A DNA stretch of 64,000 bases. Source: Kutzneria viridogrisea. GTDB taxonomy: Bacteria; Actinomycetota; Actinomycetes; Mycobacteriales; Pseudonocardiaceae. Shown here piece by piece: positions 51,727-63,284 of this stretch. Under the pieces are notes generated by a model, which was not told where the DNA came from, did not search any database, and worked only from the letters and a program-made list of their open reading frames with translations. Location: contig JACJID010000004.1 in the NCBI GenBank assembly GCA_014138725.1, positions 558,001-622,000 on the forward strand, in the 5' to 3' direction. The translations under genes were made by a program, and so were the position numbers. Positions within the stretch are counted from its first letter, which is position 1; each line of letters starts with the position of its first letter.

Positions 51727-53520
51727 CTACAGGTACTGACCAGTGTTGTTGGCGGTGTCGATCGCGCGACCCGACTCCTGGTTCTTGCCGGTCACCAGGG
51801 TGCGGATGTAGACGATGCGCTCGCCCTTCTTGCCCGAGATCCTTGCCCAGTCGTCCGGGTTGGTCGTGTTGGGCAGGTCCTCGTTCTCGGCGAACTCGTC
51901 GATGATGGCGTCGACGAGGTGCTGCACGCGCAGGCCCGGCTCGCGGGTCTCCAGCACGGCCTTGATCGCGGCCTTCTTGGCCCGGTCCACGATGTTCTGG
52001 ATCATCGCGCCGGAGTTGAAGTCCTTGAAGTACAGGACCTCCTTGTCACCGTTGGCGTAGGTGACCTCCAGGAACCGGTTGTCGTCGGACTCGTCGTACA
52101 TCCGCTCGACGGTGTGCTGGATCATCGCCTCCATGCACCGCTTGGCATCGCCGGCGAACTCGGCGAGGTCGTCGGCGTGGATGGGCAGCGTCTCCGTGAG
52201 GTACTTGGAGAAGATGTCCTTGGCCGCCTCGGCGTCCGGACGCTCGATCTTGATCTTCACGTCCAGCCGGCCCGGGCGCAGGATGGCCGGGTCGATCATG
52301 TCCTCACGGTTGGAGGCGCCGATGACGATGACGTTCTCCAGGCCCTCGACACCGTCGATCTCGGCCAGCAGCTGCGGCACGATCGTGGTCTCCACGTCGG
52401 AGGACACGCCGCTGCCACGGGTGCGGAAGATCGAGTCCATCTCGTCGAAGAACACGATCACCGGCGTGCCCTCGGAGGCCTTCTCCCTGGCCCGCTGGAA
52501 GATCAGCCGGATGTGCCGCTCGGTCTCGCCAACGAACTTGTTGAGCAGCTCGGGGCCCTTGATGTTGAGGAAGTAGGACTTGGCCTGCCCGTCGTCGTCA
52601 CCACGGGCCGCCGCGACCTGCTTGGCCAGGGAGTTGGCCACCGCCTTGGCGATCAGCGTCTTGCCGCAGCCGGGAGGGCCGTAGAGCAGCACGCCCTTGG
52701 GCGGGCGCAGCTGGTACTCGTGGAACAGCTCGGCGTGCAGGAAGGGCATCTCCACGGCGTCGCGGATCTGCTCGATCTGCCGGAACAGGCCACCGATGTC
52801 GGCGTAGTCGACGTCGGGCACCTCCTCCAGCACGAGGTCCTCGACCTCCGCCTTGGGCACCCGCTCGTAGGCGTACCCCGCCTTGCTGTCCACCAGCAGG
52901 GAGTCGCCCGGCTTGAGCGGGGCGTCGACCAGCGGGTCGGCCAGCCAGACCACGCGCTCCTCGTCGGCGTGCCCGACCACCAGTGCCCTGGTCGCGCCCG
53001 ACTCGAAGTCGGTGAGCAGCTCGCGCAGCGTGCACACCTCGCCGGTGCGCTCGAAGCCGCCGCCCTCGACCACGGTCAGCGCCTCGTTGAGCCGGACCGA
53101 CTGGCCCAGGCGCAGCTCGGAGCCGTCGACCGCGGGCGAGACGGCCACCCTCATGCGCCGGCCCGCGGTGAACACGTCCACCGTGCCGTCCTCGTGACCT
53201 GCCAGGTAGACGCCGTAGCCGCTGGGTGGCTGCGCGAGGCGGTCGACCTCCTCGCGCAGCGCGAGGAGCTGACTGCGTGCTTCCCGGAGGGTGTCCACCA
53301 GCTTCGTGTTGCGCTCGGTCAGCTGACTGACGCGCTCGGACGCCTCTGCCAGTCGCTGCTCGAGCAGCCGGACGTGTCGTGGGGATTCCGTCAGTTTGCG
53401 CCGCAACAGCGCGATCTCGTCCTCGAGGAACCTGACCTGCGCGGACAACTCAGCGGCCGTCATGCCACTGTTCAGCTCGCCACCCTCATCGGGCTGGCTG
53501 CCGGGACGGTCGGTCTGCAT
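51727..53520 (-). CDS. arc: Proteasomal AAA ATPase ARC/Mpa
   Basis: The 597-residue protein has an N-terminal coiled coil (about 21-97) that captures Pup, two OB folds (about 100-230), and an AAA module with [14 protein letters not shown] (about 281-294, Walker A), FFDEMDSIF (Walker B) and [18 protein letters not shown]. It ends NNTGQYL, the C-terminal motif with penultimate Tyr that docks into the proteasome alpha ring and opens the gate. The hexamer unfolds pupylated proteins. About 8 kb of accessory genes separate it from dop, although in mycobacteria the distance is short. Confidence 0.95.
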   Translation of the reverse strand: MQTDRPGSQPDEGGELNSGMTAAELSAQVRFLEDEIALLRRKLTESPRHVRLLEQRLAEASERVSQLTERNTKLVDTLREARSQLLALREEVDRLAQPPSGYGVYLAGHEDGTVDVFTAGRRMRVAVSPAVDGSELRLGQSVRLNEALTVVEGGGFERTGEVCTLRELLTDFESGATRALVVGHADEERVVWLADPLVDAPLKPGDSLLVDSKAGYAYERVPKAEVEDLVLEEVPDVDYADIGGLFRQIEQIRDAVEMPFLHAELFHEYQLRPPKGVLLYGPPGCGKTLIAKAVANSLAKQVAAARGDDDGQAKSYFLNIKGPELLNKFVGETERHIRLIFQRAREKASEGTPVIVFFDEMDSIFRTRGSGVSSDVETTIVPQLLAEIDGVEGLENVIVIGASNREDMIDPAILRPGRLDVKIKIERPDAEAAKDIFSKYLTETLPIHADDLAEFAGDAKRCMEAMIQHTVERMYDESDDNRFLEVTYANGDKEVLYFKDFNSGAMIQNIVDRAKKAAIKAVLETREPGLRVQHLVDAIIDEFAENEDLPNTTNPDDWARISGKKGERIVYIRTLVTGKNQESGRAIDTANNTGQYL

Positions 53521-53903
53521 GTCGGCACCCTCCTCCCGTGTTACGTCTTCCCACGGTACCGGCGATCACCGACAACCGAGAGGCCCCCAGGCCGAGCCTG
53601 GGTTCCGAAACGGATACGAAACGCCCGCTCGGCCGGATGAACTACTCCAACTCGGTGTCAGGGGGAACCAGTCAGCCACTACGGTGCGTCTCAGGTGCTC
53701 GTCGTCCGAGGTCGTCCGGGCAGTGTCCCCAACGGCCACCGGCAGTGCTAGGAGAAAGTGATGACCGTCCCTTCACCCAATCGGCCCATAGCTGGCCGCG
53801 AGGGTGGTCATCCCCGGCAATCGGGTGGTTGCGCACAGCTACCCCGCCGGGCTCCGCAGACCTACCTGACCAGTGCAACACCCAGTTCGGGGGAGAGACT
53901 CCA
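53521..53903. other. 383-base divergent region between arc and the first Pro/Gln-rich gene
   Basis: This region must contain the arc promoter and the promoter of the plus-strand gene at 53904. Frames open across it in both directions have no RBS-linked start and no family features. I see no repeat module or strong palindrome here. Confidence 0.55.
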
Positions 53904-54782
53904 GTGACCTACCCACCGCAGCAGCCCGGCCAGCCCGGACCCTACGGACAGCCCGGCGGCTTCCCGCAACAGCCGCAGCAGCCCGGTGGGTACCCGCAGC
54001 AGCCCGCGGGCGGGTTCCCCCAGCAGCCCGGGTACCCGCAGCAGCCCACCGGCGGGTTCCCCCAGCAGCCGCAGCAGCCCAACCCGTACGGGCAGCAGCC
54101 CTCCGGCGGGTTCCCGCAGCAGCCCTCCGGTGGCTTCCCCCAGCAGCCACAGTTCGGGCAGCAGTTCGGCCAGCCCGGCGGCTACCCCGGCGGGCCGGTG
54201 CCCGGCAAGAAGAGCCCGCTGCCGTGGATCCTCGGCGGGGTGGGCGTGCTCGTGGTCGTGGCCCTGATCGTGGTGTTCGTCTTCGTCAAGCCCTTCGGCG
54301 GCGGCACCAGCGGGTCCCCCGAGGACGCGGCGCAGGCGATCGTCGACATGTACAACAAGCAGGACGCCAGCGGCATCCGCGCCGCCACCTGCAAGAAGCT
54401 GCAGGACGACGTCGACAACGCCATGAAGAACCTGGACCCGAGCAAGCTCACCGCCTCGCTGCCCGCCGAGCTGCGCAACATGACGCTGAAGGCCAGCCTG
54501 GTCGGGGTCACCTCCGTGAGCGACAGCTCGGCGGATGCCAAGGTGTCCCAGCACTTCGAGAACGTGCCGTCCAAGTACGCCTCGATGATCAAGGACCGGA
54601 CCGTCACCATGAAGATGGTCAAGGAGAGCGGGAGCTGGAAGGTCTGCGGGCTCAGCGGCCTGTCCTCCGGCGGTTCCACCAGCCCCAGCGGCTCCACCCG
54701 GCCCAGCAGCTCGGGCGGCTACGGGGGTTACGGCAGCTCGGTGATCCCGACCTACCCGACCTACCCCAGCTACGGCAACTGA
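53904..54782 (+). CDS. Pro/Gln-rich membrane protein with extracytoplasmic DUF4878-like domain
   Basis: GTG 53904 after a GGGGGAGAG site gives 292 residues. The first 95 residues are a cytoplasmic low-complexity region of PQQPGG-type repeats. A single membrane helix (about 105-127) is followed by a domain (about 133-250) with [19 protein letters not shown] and [11 protein letters not shown], which resembles DUF4878/lumazine-binding-like folds. A Ser/Gly/Tyr/Pro tail ([11 protein letters not shown]) ends it. It is the first of a paralogous group (also 55549 and 56359). Function is unknown; such proteins are often called putative membrane or secreted proteins in actinobacteria. Confidence 0.75.
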   Translation: MTYPPQQPGQPGPYGQPGGFPQQPQQPGGYPQQPAGGFPQQPGYPQQPTGGFPQQPQQPNPYGQQPSGGFPQQPSGGFPQQPQFGQQFGQPGGYPGGPVPGKKSPLPWILGGVGVLVVVALIVVFVFVKPFGGGTSGSPEDAAQAIVDMYNKQDASGIRAATCKKLQDDVDNAMKNLDPSKLTASLPAELRNMTLKASLVGVTSVSDSSADAKVSQHFENVPSKYASMIKDRTVTMKMVKESGSWKVCGLSGLSSGGSTSPSGSTRPSSSGGYGGYGSSVIPTYPTYPSYGN

Positions 54783-54795
54783 TCCCAGCACGCCC

Positions 54796-54830
54796 GACGG
54801 CACGCCGATCCCCGCGATCGGCGTGCCGTC
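54796..54830 (+). terminator. Perfect 15-bp hairpin after the Pro/Gln-rich gene
   Basis: Bases 54796-54810 pair with 54816-54830 with a 5-base loop, 14 bases after the stop. The right arm reaches into a decayed paralogue fragment. Confidence 0.6.
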
Positions 54831-55029
54831 CAAGTACCAGTCGCTCTACAAGGACCGGCAGATCGACCTGACGCTCACCAAGGAGATCGGCTCCTGGATG
54901 CTGTGCGGCATGTCCTTGGGTAAGTCCAGCACAGGGGGCGGCACCAGCGAGTCCCCGACGTACCCGAGTGCGCCGACCCACAGCTCCGGGTACCCGAGCT
55001 ACACCTACCCGACCTACCCCACTCGCTGA
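54823..55029 (+). pseudogene. Decayed 3' fragment of a paralogous membrane protein gene
   Basis: The frame encodes 68 residues: VPSKYQSLYKDRQIDLTLTK, then EIGSWMLCGMSLG, and a Ser/Thr/Tyr/Pro tail. This is clearly homologous to the C-terminus of the gene ending at 54782 ([32 protein letters not shown], then the Tyr/Pro tail). The N-terminal Pro/Gln region, membrane helix and most of the domain are absent. The only start, GTG 54823, lies inside the hairpin arm. It is probably a remnant of a tandem duplication. Confidence 0.65.
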
Positions 55030-55079
55030 AGGGTTCGTGCACCAGTGGGGCCGGCCGGTCGCCGGGCCCCACTCGGCGA

Positions 55080-55367
55080 TCAGGTGGACGCGGCGAGGCA
55101 CGCCTTCCACGCGAGGTCCCCGTCAACCTGCCGATTCATCAGAATGCCGAGGCAGACCCCCATGTCACCGGTCGCACCCGCCCCGCATGCCGCGGCAGTG
55201 AACTCGCCGACCGGGTAGCCAGCGTCGTGGACGATCTGCTCGCAGGCCGCGACGGTGGCCGGAGCCGCCGGGGCGGCCTGCGCGAGCGCCGGCGAGAGCA
55301 ACACGAGAGCACCAGCGGTCAGTGCGGCACAAGCGACAACAGATCGACGCGCAACACGAAATGTCAC
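55080..55367 (-). CDS. Small secreted four-cysteine protein
   Basis: GTG 55367 with GGGGG upstream gives 95 residues. A signal peptide (about 1-33; LTAGALVLLSPALAQAAPA) precedes a mature domain of about 60 residues. Four cysteines are seen: VAACEQIV, TAAACGAG, MGVCLGIL and AWKACLAA, so two disulfides are likely. No family is recognised. It is transcribed against its Pro/Gln-rich neighbours, so it is an independent unit. The frame extended to 55547 has no RBS. Confidence 0.6.
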   Translation of the reverse strand: MTFRVARRSVVACAALTAGALVLLSPALAQAAPAAPATVAACEQIVHDAGYPVGEFTAAACGAGATGDMGVCLGILMNRQVDGDLAWKACLAAST

Positions 55368-55548
55368 AACAACCCCCAAGAAAGAACGTGACTGAACCTC
55401 GATTCCGACGCTAGCAGTCGCCTGCTGACATCGTCCCAGCTTTCCGCGAGGTCGGGTCCGTTGTCCCTCGAACAGCCCCTTCCCGAGACATGCCCCTGAA
55501 CGGGGCGCATAATCGACCGGCCGTGCGATCAGGAGGAGATGCAGCACC

Positions 55549-56325
55549 GTGACCTACCCACCGCAGCAGCCCGGCCAGCCCGACCCGTACGGGCAGCAGC
55601 CCCAGCAGTACGGGCAGCAGCCGTGGGGCCAGCAGCCCACCGGTTACCCGCAGTCCGGCGGCTTCCCGCAGCAGCAGCCCGGCGGTTACCCGCAACAGCC
55701 GGCGAACCCGCAGCAGCCCTACGGCCAGCCGCAGCCCCAGCAGTACGGCCAGCAGCCAGGCTGGGGTCAGCAGCCCGGTGAGCAGCAGCAGTTCGGGCAG
55801 CAGCCGTACGGCCAGCCGCAGCCGGGTGAGCAGCAGTTCGGGCAGAACCCGGGCTGGGCACAGCAGCAGCCGCAGTTCGGCCAGCCCTACGGCCAGCCGC
55901 CCGCCAAGCGCAAGCGCACCGGGCTGATCATCGGCGTGATCGCGGCGGTCGTGCTGGTACTCGGCGGCGGTGTGGGCGCCTACTTCCTGTTCTTCACCAA
56001 GAACGCGCAGTCCGACCCGGAGCAGACCGGCCGCGCCGTCATCGACGCGCTCAACGCCAAGGACGAGCCCCGCGTGCTGGAGCTGACCTGCTCGTCCTAC
56101 CAGGCCACGCTCAAGAAGCGGCTGGACCAGGCCGACTCGATCATCGGCTCGAACGCGCAGCTGAAGTTCAGCTTCCAGGGCATCAAGACCGAGGGCGACA
56201 AGTCCACCGTGTCCATGCACTACGAGGGCACCCTGGGCAACGACAAGGGCGCCAAGGACGACACCATCGCCCTGGTCCGCAGCGCGGACAGCGGCAAGTG
56301 GGAGATCTGCCCGTCCAAGAAGTAG
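55549..56325 (+). CDS. Pro/Gln-rich membrane protein, paralogue 2
   Basis: GTG 55549 follows AGGAGGAG, giving 258 residues. The N-terminal 120 residues are an extreme low-complexity region of PQQ, YGQ and QQPG units. A membrane helix (about 125-147; GLIIGVIAAVVLVLGGGVGA) precedes an extracytoplasmic domain (about 155-258) with QTGRAVIDALNAKDEPRVLEL and SGKWEICPSKK. It shares its first residues ([15 protein letters not shown]) and layout with the gene at 53904 but differs in the C-terminal tail. It probably forms a unit with the next gene, 33 bases downstream. Confidence 0.75.
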   Translation: MTYPPQQPGQPDPYGQQPQQYGQQPWGQQPTGYPQSGGFPQQQPGGYPQQPANPQQPYGQPQPQQYGQQPGWGQQPGEQQQFGQQPYGQPQPGEQQFGQNPGWAQQQPQFGQPYGQPPAKRKRTGLIIGVIAAVVLVLGGGVGAYFLFFTKNAQSDPEQTGRAVIDALNAKDEPRVLELTCSSYQATLKKRLDQADSIIGSNAQLKFSFQGIKTEGDKSTVSMHYEGTLGNDKGAKDDTIALVRSADSGKWEICPSKK

Positions 56326-56358
56326 TCAGGCACGAAGCAGCGAGCGGGAGCAACACGC

Positions 56359-58861
<2,503 letters not shown>

Positions 58862-58950
58862 CGCCGGCCAGCGTATTGCCTGGAGTGTTGTGCCGGGGTG
58901 ACGAGGTGTCGATCACCAGCTTGTCAGGGGTCTGGCTTACTGTGCGTGGC

Positions 58951-59805
58951 ATGTCCGAGCACGTAGTGCGCAGGCCGGCGCTGTCCCCCTCGCGGGCCAG
59001 CGACTTCAAGCAGTGCCCGCTGCTCTACCGGTTCCGCGCGGTCGACCGGCTGCCCGAGAAGCCGACCAGGGCGCAGGTACGCGGCACCGTGGTGCACTCG
59101 GTGCTGGAACAGCTGTTCGCGCTGCCCGCGGACCAGCGGGTGCCCAGCACCGCACAGGACCTGCTGCACCCGTCCTGGAGCAGGCTGCTCGCCGAGCGCG
59201 CGGAGCTGGCCGAGCTGTTCAGCGGGGAGCAGGACCCGGAGTTCGGCCGGTGGCTCGAGGACGCGCAGAAGATGCTGACCGGCTACTTCGGCCTGGAGGA
59301 CCCGCGCAGGCTGGAGCCGGAGGCCTGCGAGCTGCTGGTGGAGGCCGAGCTGCCCTCCGGGGTGCTGCTGCGCGGCTACATCGACCGGCTGGACGTGGCC
59401 CCGACCGGGGAGATCCGGGTGGTCGACTACAAGACCGGGGCAGCGCCGAGGGAGATCGGCGAGGCCAAGGCCATGTTCCAGATGAAGTTCTACGCGCTGG
59501 TGCTGTGGCGGCTGCGCGGGGTGGTGCCCCGGCAGCTGCGGCTGATGTACCTGGCCGACCGGCAGAACCTGGCCTACGCCCCGGACGAGGCCGAGCTGCG
59601 CCGGTTCGAGCGCACCCTGGAGGCGATCTGGGCCGCGATCCTGCGCGCGGGCCGGACCGGGGACTTCCGGCCCAACCCGAGCAGGCTGTGCGACTGGTGC
59701 GACCACAAGGCGCTGTGCCCGGAGTTCGGCGGCACCCCGCCGCCCTACCCCGGCTGGCCGGAGCCGGACCCGGGGGTGGAGACCGCACTGGACCGCTCCG
59801 ACTAG
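58951..59805 (+). CDS. RecB-family PD-(D/E)XK nuclease with Fe-S cysteines
   Basis: ATG 58951 gives 284 residues. LSPSRASDFKQCPLLYRFRA supplies the first Cys (about residue 22), and CDWCDHKALCPEFG near residue 250 the other three, the AddB/Cas4-type 4Fe-4S pattern. GTVVHSVLEQLF, RGYIDRLDVAP and IRVVDYKTGAAP provide the His, Asp and D-x-K nuclease residues. It is an orthologue of the RecB-like exonuclease next to trmI in mycobacteria (Rv2119-like). No cas genes are near, so a DNA repair role is more likely than CRISPR adaptation. Confidence 0.87.
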   Translation: MSEHVVRRPALSPSRASDFKQCPLLYRFRAVDRLPEKPTRAQVRGTVVHSVLEQLFALPADQRVPSTAQDLLHPSWSRLLAERAELAELFSGEQDPEFGRWLEDAQKMLTGYFGLEDPRRLEPEACELLVEAELPSGVLLRGYIDRLDVAPTGEIRVVDYKTGAAPREIGEAKAMFQMKFYALVLWRLRGVVPRQLRLMYLADRQNLAYAPDEAELRRFERTLEAIWAAILRAGRTGDFRPNPSRLCDWCDHKALCPEFGGTPPPYPGWPEPDPGVETALDRSD

Positions 59806-59866
59806 GGTGGGGGTACCCGACCCGCACGCCGGTGCGCACGGAGTGCCCGGCGGAACGGAGCCCCTC

Positions 59867-60247
59867 ATGCCCGCTGCTCCCTTCGACCACGGCGAGCTGA
59901 TCGCACTGGACAGCGAATCGGTCGGTGACGCCGTGGTGGTGCACGTGACCGGTGAGCTCGACCTGCCGACGGCCGCGGCCGCCGACGCCGAGCTGGCCAG
60001 GGCGGTCGACAGTGGGGCGCGCGCCGTGGTGGTGGACCTGGACAAGGTGCACTTCCTGGGGTCCAGCGGGCTGCGCGTGCTGCTCACCGTGCGTGACAAG
60101 GCCGAGCAGGGCGGGGTGGACCTGCGGCTGGTCTGCCAGGAGCGGGTGGTGGTGCGCCCGCTGGAGGTCACCGGGCTGCTCTCGGCGTTCCAGATCCACC
60201 CCTCGGTGCGCGAGGCGGTCGACGCGGCGGCTCAGCGAGCGCGCTGA
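59867..60247 (+). CDS. STAS-domain anti-sigma factor antagonist
   Basis: ATG 59867 with GGAG upstream gives 126 residues. The STAS fold is clear: VVVHVTGELDLPTAAAAD, VVVDLDKVHFLGSSGLRVLL with the phosphorylatable Ser in SSGL, and a C-terminal helix. Such proteins bind anti-sigma kinases (RsbW type) and are released by phosphorylation. No partner kinase or sigma gene lies here, so the pathway is unknown. The frame open to 59807 lacks an RBS. It is 18 bases from the next gene's start region. Confidence 0.85.
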   Translation: MPAAPFDHGELIALDSESVGDAVVVHVTGELDLPTAAAADAELARAVDSGARAVVVDLDKVHFLGSSGLRVLLTVRDKAEQGGVDLRLVCQERVVVRPLEVTGLLSAFQIHPSVREAVDAAAQRAR

Positions 60248-60256
60248 GCGTGCACA

Positions 60257-60823
60257 ATGGCCCCCGTGGGGGAGCACAAGCAACGCATGCTGGCCGGGGA
60301 GCTCTACCGGGACAACGATCCCGAGCTGCTCGCCGAGCGCAAGCACTGCCAGCGCCTGCTGGACCGGTTCAACGCAACGACCGCCGACCAGGACGAGGAA
60401 CGGTCGGCTCTGCTGGCCGAGTTGCTCGGCGGCATCGGCGAGGGCTCCTGGGTGATGCCCCGCTTCCAGTGCGACTACGGGTACCTGATCACCTTGGGCC
60501 GCAACAGTTTCCTCAACTACGACGCGATTCTCATGGACTGCGCGCCGATCACCATCGGCGATGACGTGTCCATCGGGCCGCGCGCGCAACTGCTCACGGC
60601 GCTGCACCCGGTCGCCGAGCACGACCTGCGCCGCGAGCGCTGGGAGTCGGCGGCACCGATCAGCATCGGCGACAACGTGTGGCTGGGTGGCGGCGTGATC
60701 GTCTGCCCGGGGGTGCGCATCGGCGCCGACACCGTGGTCGGCGCGGGCAGCGTGGTGACCAGGGACCTGCCCGAGCGGGTGCTGGCCGCGGGCAATCCGT
60801 GCCGCGTGATCCGACCCCTGTAG
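60257..60823 (+). CDS. Hexapeptide-repeat O-acetyltransferase (maltose acetyltransferase type)
   Basis: The 188-residue protein starts at ATG 60257; GTG 60266 is possible. The N-terminal helix pair (HKQRMLAGELYRDNDPELLA) is typical of the Mac domain. Left-handed beta-helix repeats follow (about 75-180): ITIGDDVSIGPRAQLLTALH carries the catalytic His region, then ISIGDNVWLGGGVIVCPGV and RIGADTVVGAGSVVTRDLP. It transfers acetyl from acetyl-CoA to a sugar or similar hydroxyl, as a trimer. The last base of its stop is the first base of the MFS gene. Confidence 0.88.
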   Translation: MAPVGEHKQRMLAGELYRDNDPELLAERKHCQRLLDRFNATTADQDEERSALLAELLGGIGEGSWVMPRFQCDYGYLITLGRNSFLNYDAILMDCAPITIGDDVSIGPRAQLLTALHPVAEHDLRRERWESAAPISIGDNVWLGGGVIVCPGVRIGADTVVGAGSVVTRDLPERVLAAGNPCRVIRPL

Positions 60824-62001
60824 TGCGCTCCTACCTGGTGCTGCTCCGCCTGCCGGGCGCGGCGGGCTTCGTCGGCGCGGGCCTGGTCGCGCGGCTGCCG
60901 ATCGCGATGCGCTCGGTGGGCTGCGTGCTGATGGTCTCCGCGCTGACCGGGTCCTACGCGCTGGCGGGCGCGGTGGCGGCCACGCTCGTGCTGTCCCAGG
61001 CGGCCGTCGCACCCGTGGTGGGCAGGCTGGTGGACCGCCGCGGACAGGCACCGATCATCTACGGGGCGCTGGCCGTCAACGTGGTGGGCACCCCGCTGCT
61101 CGTGGGCCTGGCCGTGGCGGGCGCCCCGCTGTGGACCTTGCCGCCCGCGGCGGTGCTGGCCGGGGTCTCGGCGCTGCCGATGGGCTCGCTGGCCCGCGCG
61201 CGGTGGAGTGCCGCCGCCGCGGGCACACCGCACGTGGCCAGCGCCTACGCCCTGGAGTCGGTGCTCGACGAGGTCATCTACGTGACGGGGCCGGTGCTGG
61301 TGACCGCGCTGGCCGTGGGGGTGTTCCCGGGCGCGGGCCTGCTCGGCGCGCTGGTGCTGTACGTGCTGGGCGGGATCGCGCTGGCGCTGCAACGCGGCAC
61401 CGAGCCGCCCCGGCACGAGCCCGCGCGCAGTAGTGGCCGGATCGCCTCGCCCGGCCTGCTGCTGGTGCTCGTCCTGGGCCTGCTCACCGGGACGTACTTC
61501 GGCGACCTGGACGTGTCGATGATCGCCTTCGCCGGGGAACACGGTGGGCTGGGTCCCGCTGGTCTGCTGATGGCGATGATCGCCGCGGGCAGTCTCGTGT
61601 CCGGCCTGGTGTACGGGGCCGTGCACTGGCGGGCGAGCACTGGCCGCCGCACGGTGATCGCGGCGCTGGGCCTGGCGGTGGGCACCGTGCCGCTGCTGCT
61701 GGCGGGCTCGGTCCCGGTGATGGCGGCCTGCGCGGCCCTGGCCGGGCTGGCGGCCTCCCCGTTGTTGATCTGCTCCTACACGCTGGTGCAGGAGCTGGTC
61801 CCCGCGCGGTCGCGCACCGAGGGCTTCGCCTGGCTGTCCAGTGCGATCACGCTGGGCATGGCACTGGGCTCGGCGGTCGCGGGCGGCCTGGTCGACCTCG
61901 GTGGCAGCCCTGCCGCGCTGCTACTGGGCGTGGGCTGCACGGCGGCGGGCTTCCTCACCGCGCTGGCCCGTTCCGCGGGCCGTCATGAAGGTGCCTTTTG
62001 A
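60823..62001 (+). CDS. Major facilitator superfamily transporter
   Basis: GTG 60823 overlaps the preceding stop by one base, giving 392 residues. About twelve hydrophobic segments are visible. PVVGRLVDRRGQAPIIYG is the loop 2-3 signature (GRxxDRRG). PARSRTEGFAWLSSAITLGMALGS resembles the later-half loop of drug-efflux type MFS proteins (SetA/YfkF-like). The substrate is unknown. The final codons (GRHEGAF and stop) lie inside the third long hairpin. Confidence 0.84.
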   Translation: MRSYLVLLRLPGAAGFVGAGLVARLPIAMRSVGCVLMVSALTGSYALAGAVAATLVLSQAAVAPVVGRLVDRRGQAPIIYGALAVNVVGTPLLVGLAVAGAPLWTLPPAAVLAGVSALPMGSLARARWSAAAAGTPHVASAYALESVLDEVIYVTGPVLVTALAVGVFPGAGLLGALVLYVLGGIALALQRGTEPPRHEPARSSGRIASPGLLLVLVLGLLTGTYFGDLDVSMIAFAGEHGGLGPAGLLMAMIAAGSLVSGLVYGAVHWRASTGRRTVIAALGLAVGTVPLLLAGSVPVMAACAALAGLAASPLLICSYTLVQELVPARSRTEGFAWLSSAITLGMALGSAVAGGLVDLGGSPAALLLGVGCTAAGFLTALARSAGRHEGAF

Positions 62002-62034
62002 GACGTTGGGCGTCTCGAAGGGCACCTTCATGAC
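61982..62034 (+). terminator. Long hairpin, copy 3, with two G.U pairs
   Basis: Bases 61982-62005 pair with 62011-62034 (24 bp, loop TTGGG). Two positions are T.G, which pair as U.G only if the plus strand is transcribed. The outer arm (GTCATGAAGGTGCC) is a variant of copies 1 and 2. It ends the MFS gene and faces hisG. Confidence 0.72.
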
Positions 62035-62041
62035 ACGGGGC

Positions 62042-62887
62042 TCACAGGCGGCAGGAGCGGATGTCGGAGGCCAGGATCGCCTTGGCGCCCAGCGCGGACA
62101 GCTTGTCCATCACCGGGTTGGCCTCGCGCCGGGACACCATCGCGCGCACCGCGACCCAGTTCTCGTCGGCCAGCGGGGCCACCGTGGGCGACTCCAGGCC
62201 GGGGGTCGTCTTCAGCGCCACGTCCAGCAGGGCCTTGGGGCAGTCGTAGTCCAGCATCAGGTACTGCTGGGCCAGCACCACGCCCTTGAGTCGGTTGGTC
62301 AGCTGGGCCTTGGCCGCGCACTCCTCGGCGCCCTTGCGCTGCACCAGGATCGCCTCGGACCGGCAGATGACCTCACCGAAGGCGACCAGGTTGTGCTGGC
62401 GCAGGGTGCGGCCGGAGCCCACCACGTCGGCGATGGCGTCGGCGACCCCGAGCTGCACCGAGATCTCCACCGCCCCGTCCAGGCGGATCACCTCGGCCTC
62501 GATGCCGTGCTTGGCCAGGTCCTCGCGGACCAGCCGGGGATAGGCGGTGGCCAGCCGCTTGCCGTGCAGGTCCTTGACCTCCCAGGTCTGACCCGCGGGC
62601 GCGGCGTAGCGGAACTGCGAGCCGCCGAAGCCCAGCTCCAGCCGCTCGTCCACGGTGGCCCCGGAGTCCCTGGCCAGGTCGCGGCCGGTGATGCCCAGGT
62701 CCAGTTCCCCGGAGCCCACGTAGATCGCGATGTCCTTGGGGCGCAGGAAGAAGAACTCGACCTCGTTGGGCTGGTCGAGCACCGTGAGGTCGCGCTGCTC
62801 ATGGCGTCCCCGGTACCCCGCCTCGGCCAGCATCGCGGCGGCGGTCTCGGCAAGCGCGCCCTTGTTGGGCACGGCAACGCGCAGCAT
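62042..62887 (-). CDS. hisG: ATP phosphoribosyltransferase
   Basis: ATG 62887 follows GGGAG at 7 bases and gives 281 residues. ATG 62911 overlaps the hisE stop (ATGA) but has no site of its own. The enzyme condenses ATP with PRPP in the first step of histidine synthesis. [59 protein letters not shown] (PRPP loop) and the C-terminal ACT-like regulatory domain (long HisG form) are visible. It is coupled to hisE, as in mycobacteria. Confidence 0.95.
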   Translation of the reverse strand: MLRVAVPNKGALAETAAAMLAEAGYRGRHEQRDLTVLDQPNEVEFFFLRPKDIAIYVGSGELDLGITGRDLARDSGATVDERLELGFGGSQFRYAAPAGQTWEVKDLHGKRLATAYPRLVREDLAKHGIEAEVIRLDGAVEISVQLGVADAIADVVGSGRTLRQHNLVAFGEVICRSEAILVQRKGAEECAAKAQLTNRLKGVVLAQQYLMLDYDCPKALLDVALKTTPGLESPTVAPLADENWVAVRAMVSRREANPVMDKLSALGAKAILASDIRSCRL

Positions 62888-62907
62888 CTGTGCACTCCCG
62901 GTGGTGG

Positions 62908-63171
62908 TCATAGGTGGCGGTAGACGTCGTCCAGGCCCAGCCCCCGGCCCAGCATCAACACCTGAAGCCGGTACAGCAGCTGGGAGATCTCCTCGGCCAG
63001 CCGCTCGTCGGACTCGTGCTCGGCGGCGATCCACACCTCGCCGGCCTCCTCCAGGACCTTCTTGCCCTGGGCGTGCACCCCGGCGTCCAGCGCCGCCACG
63101 GTGCCCGAGCCCTCGGGCCTGCTCCGCTGGCGGTCGCTGAGCTCCGCGAACAGCTCGTCGAACGTCTTCAC
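62908..63171 (-). CDS. hisE: Phosphoribosyl-ATP diphosphatase
   Basis: GTG 63171 gives 87 residues, a normal HisE length. The MazG-like helical fold shows [20 protein letters not shown] (metal-binding Glu residues) and [19 protein letters not shown]. It cleaves PR-ATP to PR-AMP in the second step of histidine synthesis. It is the first gene of the hisE-hisG pair; a GGGAGGA site lies about 10 bases upstream. The frame open upstream to 63663 is antisense to the monooxygenase gene and is not coding. Confidence 0.94.
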   Translation of the reverse strand: MKTFDELFAELSDRQRSRPEGSGTVAALDAGVHAQGKKVLEEAGEVWIAAEHESDERLAEEISQLLYRLQVLMLGRGLGLDDVYRHL

Positions 63172-63284
63172 GGGACGTGATCCTCCCATCCTCCGTTCGG
63201 CGGCTTCCGCTCCGGGGTCCCTGCCTGTGACCAACGTGACTCCGCCAGGGGAAGCACCTGGCAGTCCGGGCCGTTGCACGGGTC

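Noticed and set aside
58951-59805. Cas4 identity for the RecB-like Fe-S nuclease
   Set aside because: The four-Cys pattern fits Cas4/AddB-type proteins, but there are no cas1/cas2 genes, and the position beside trmI matches the mycobacterial RecB-like protein.
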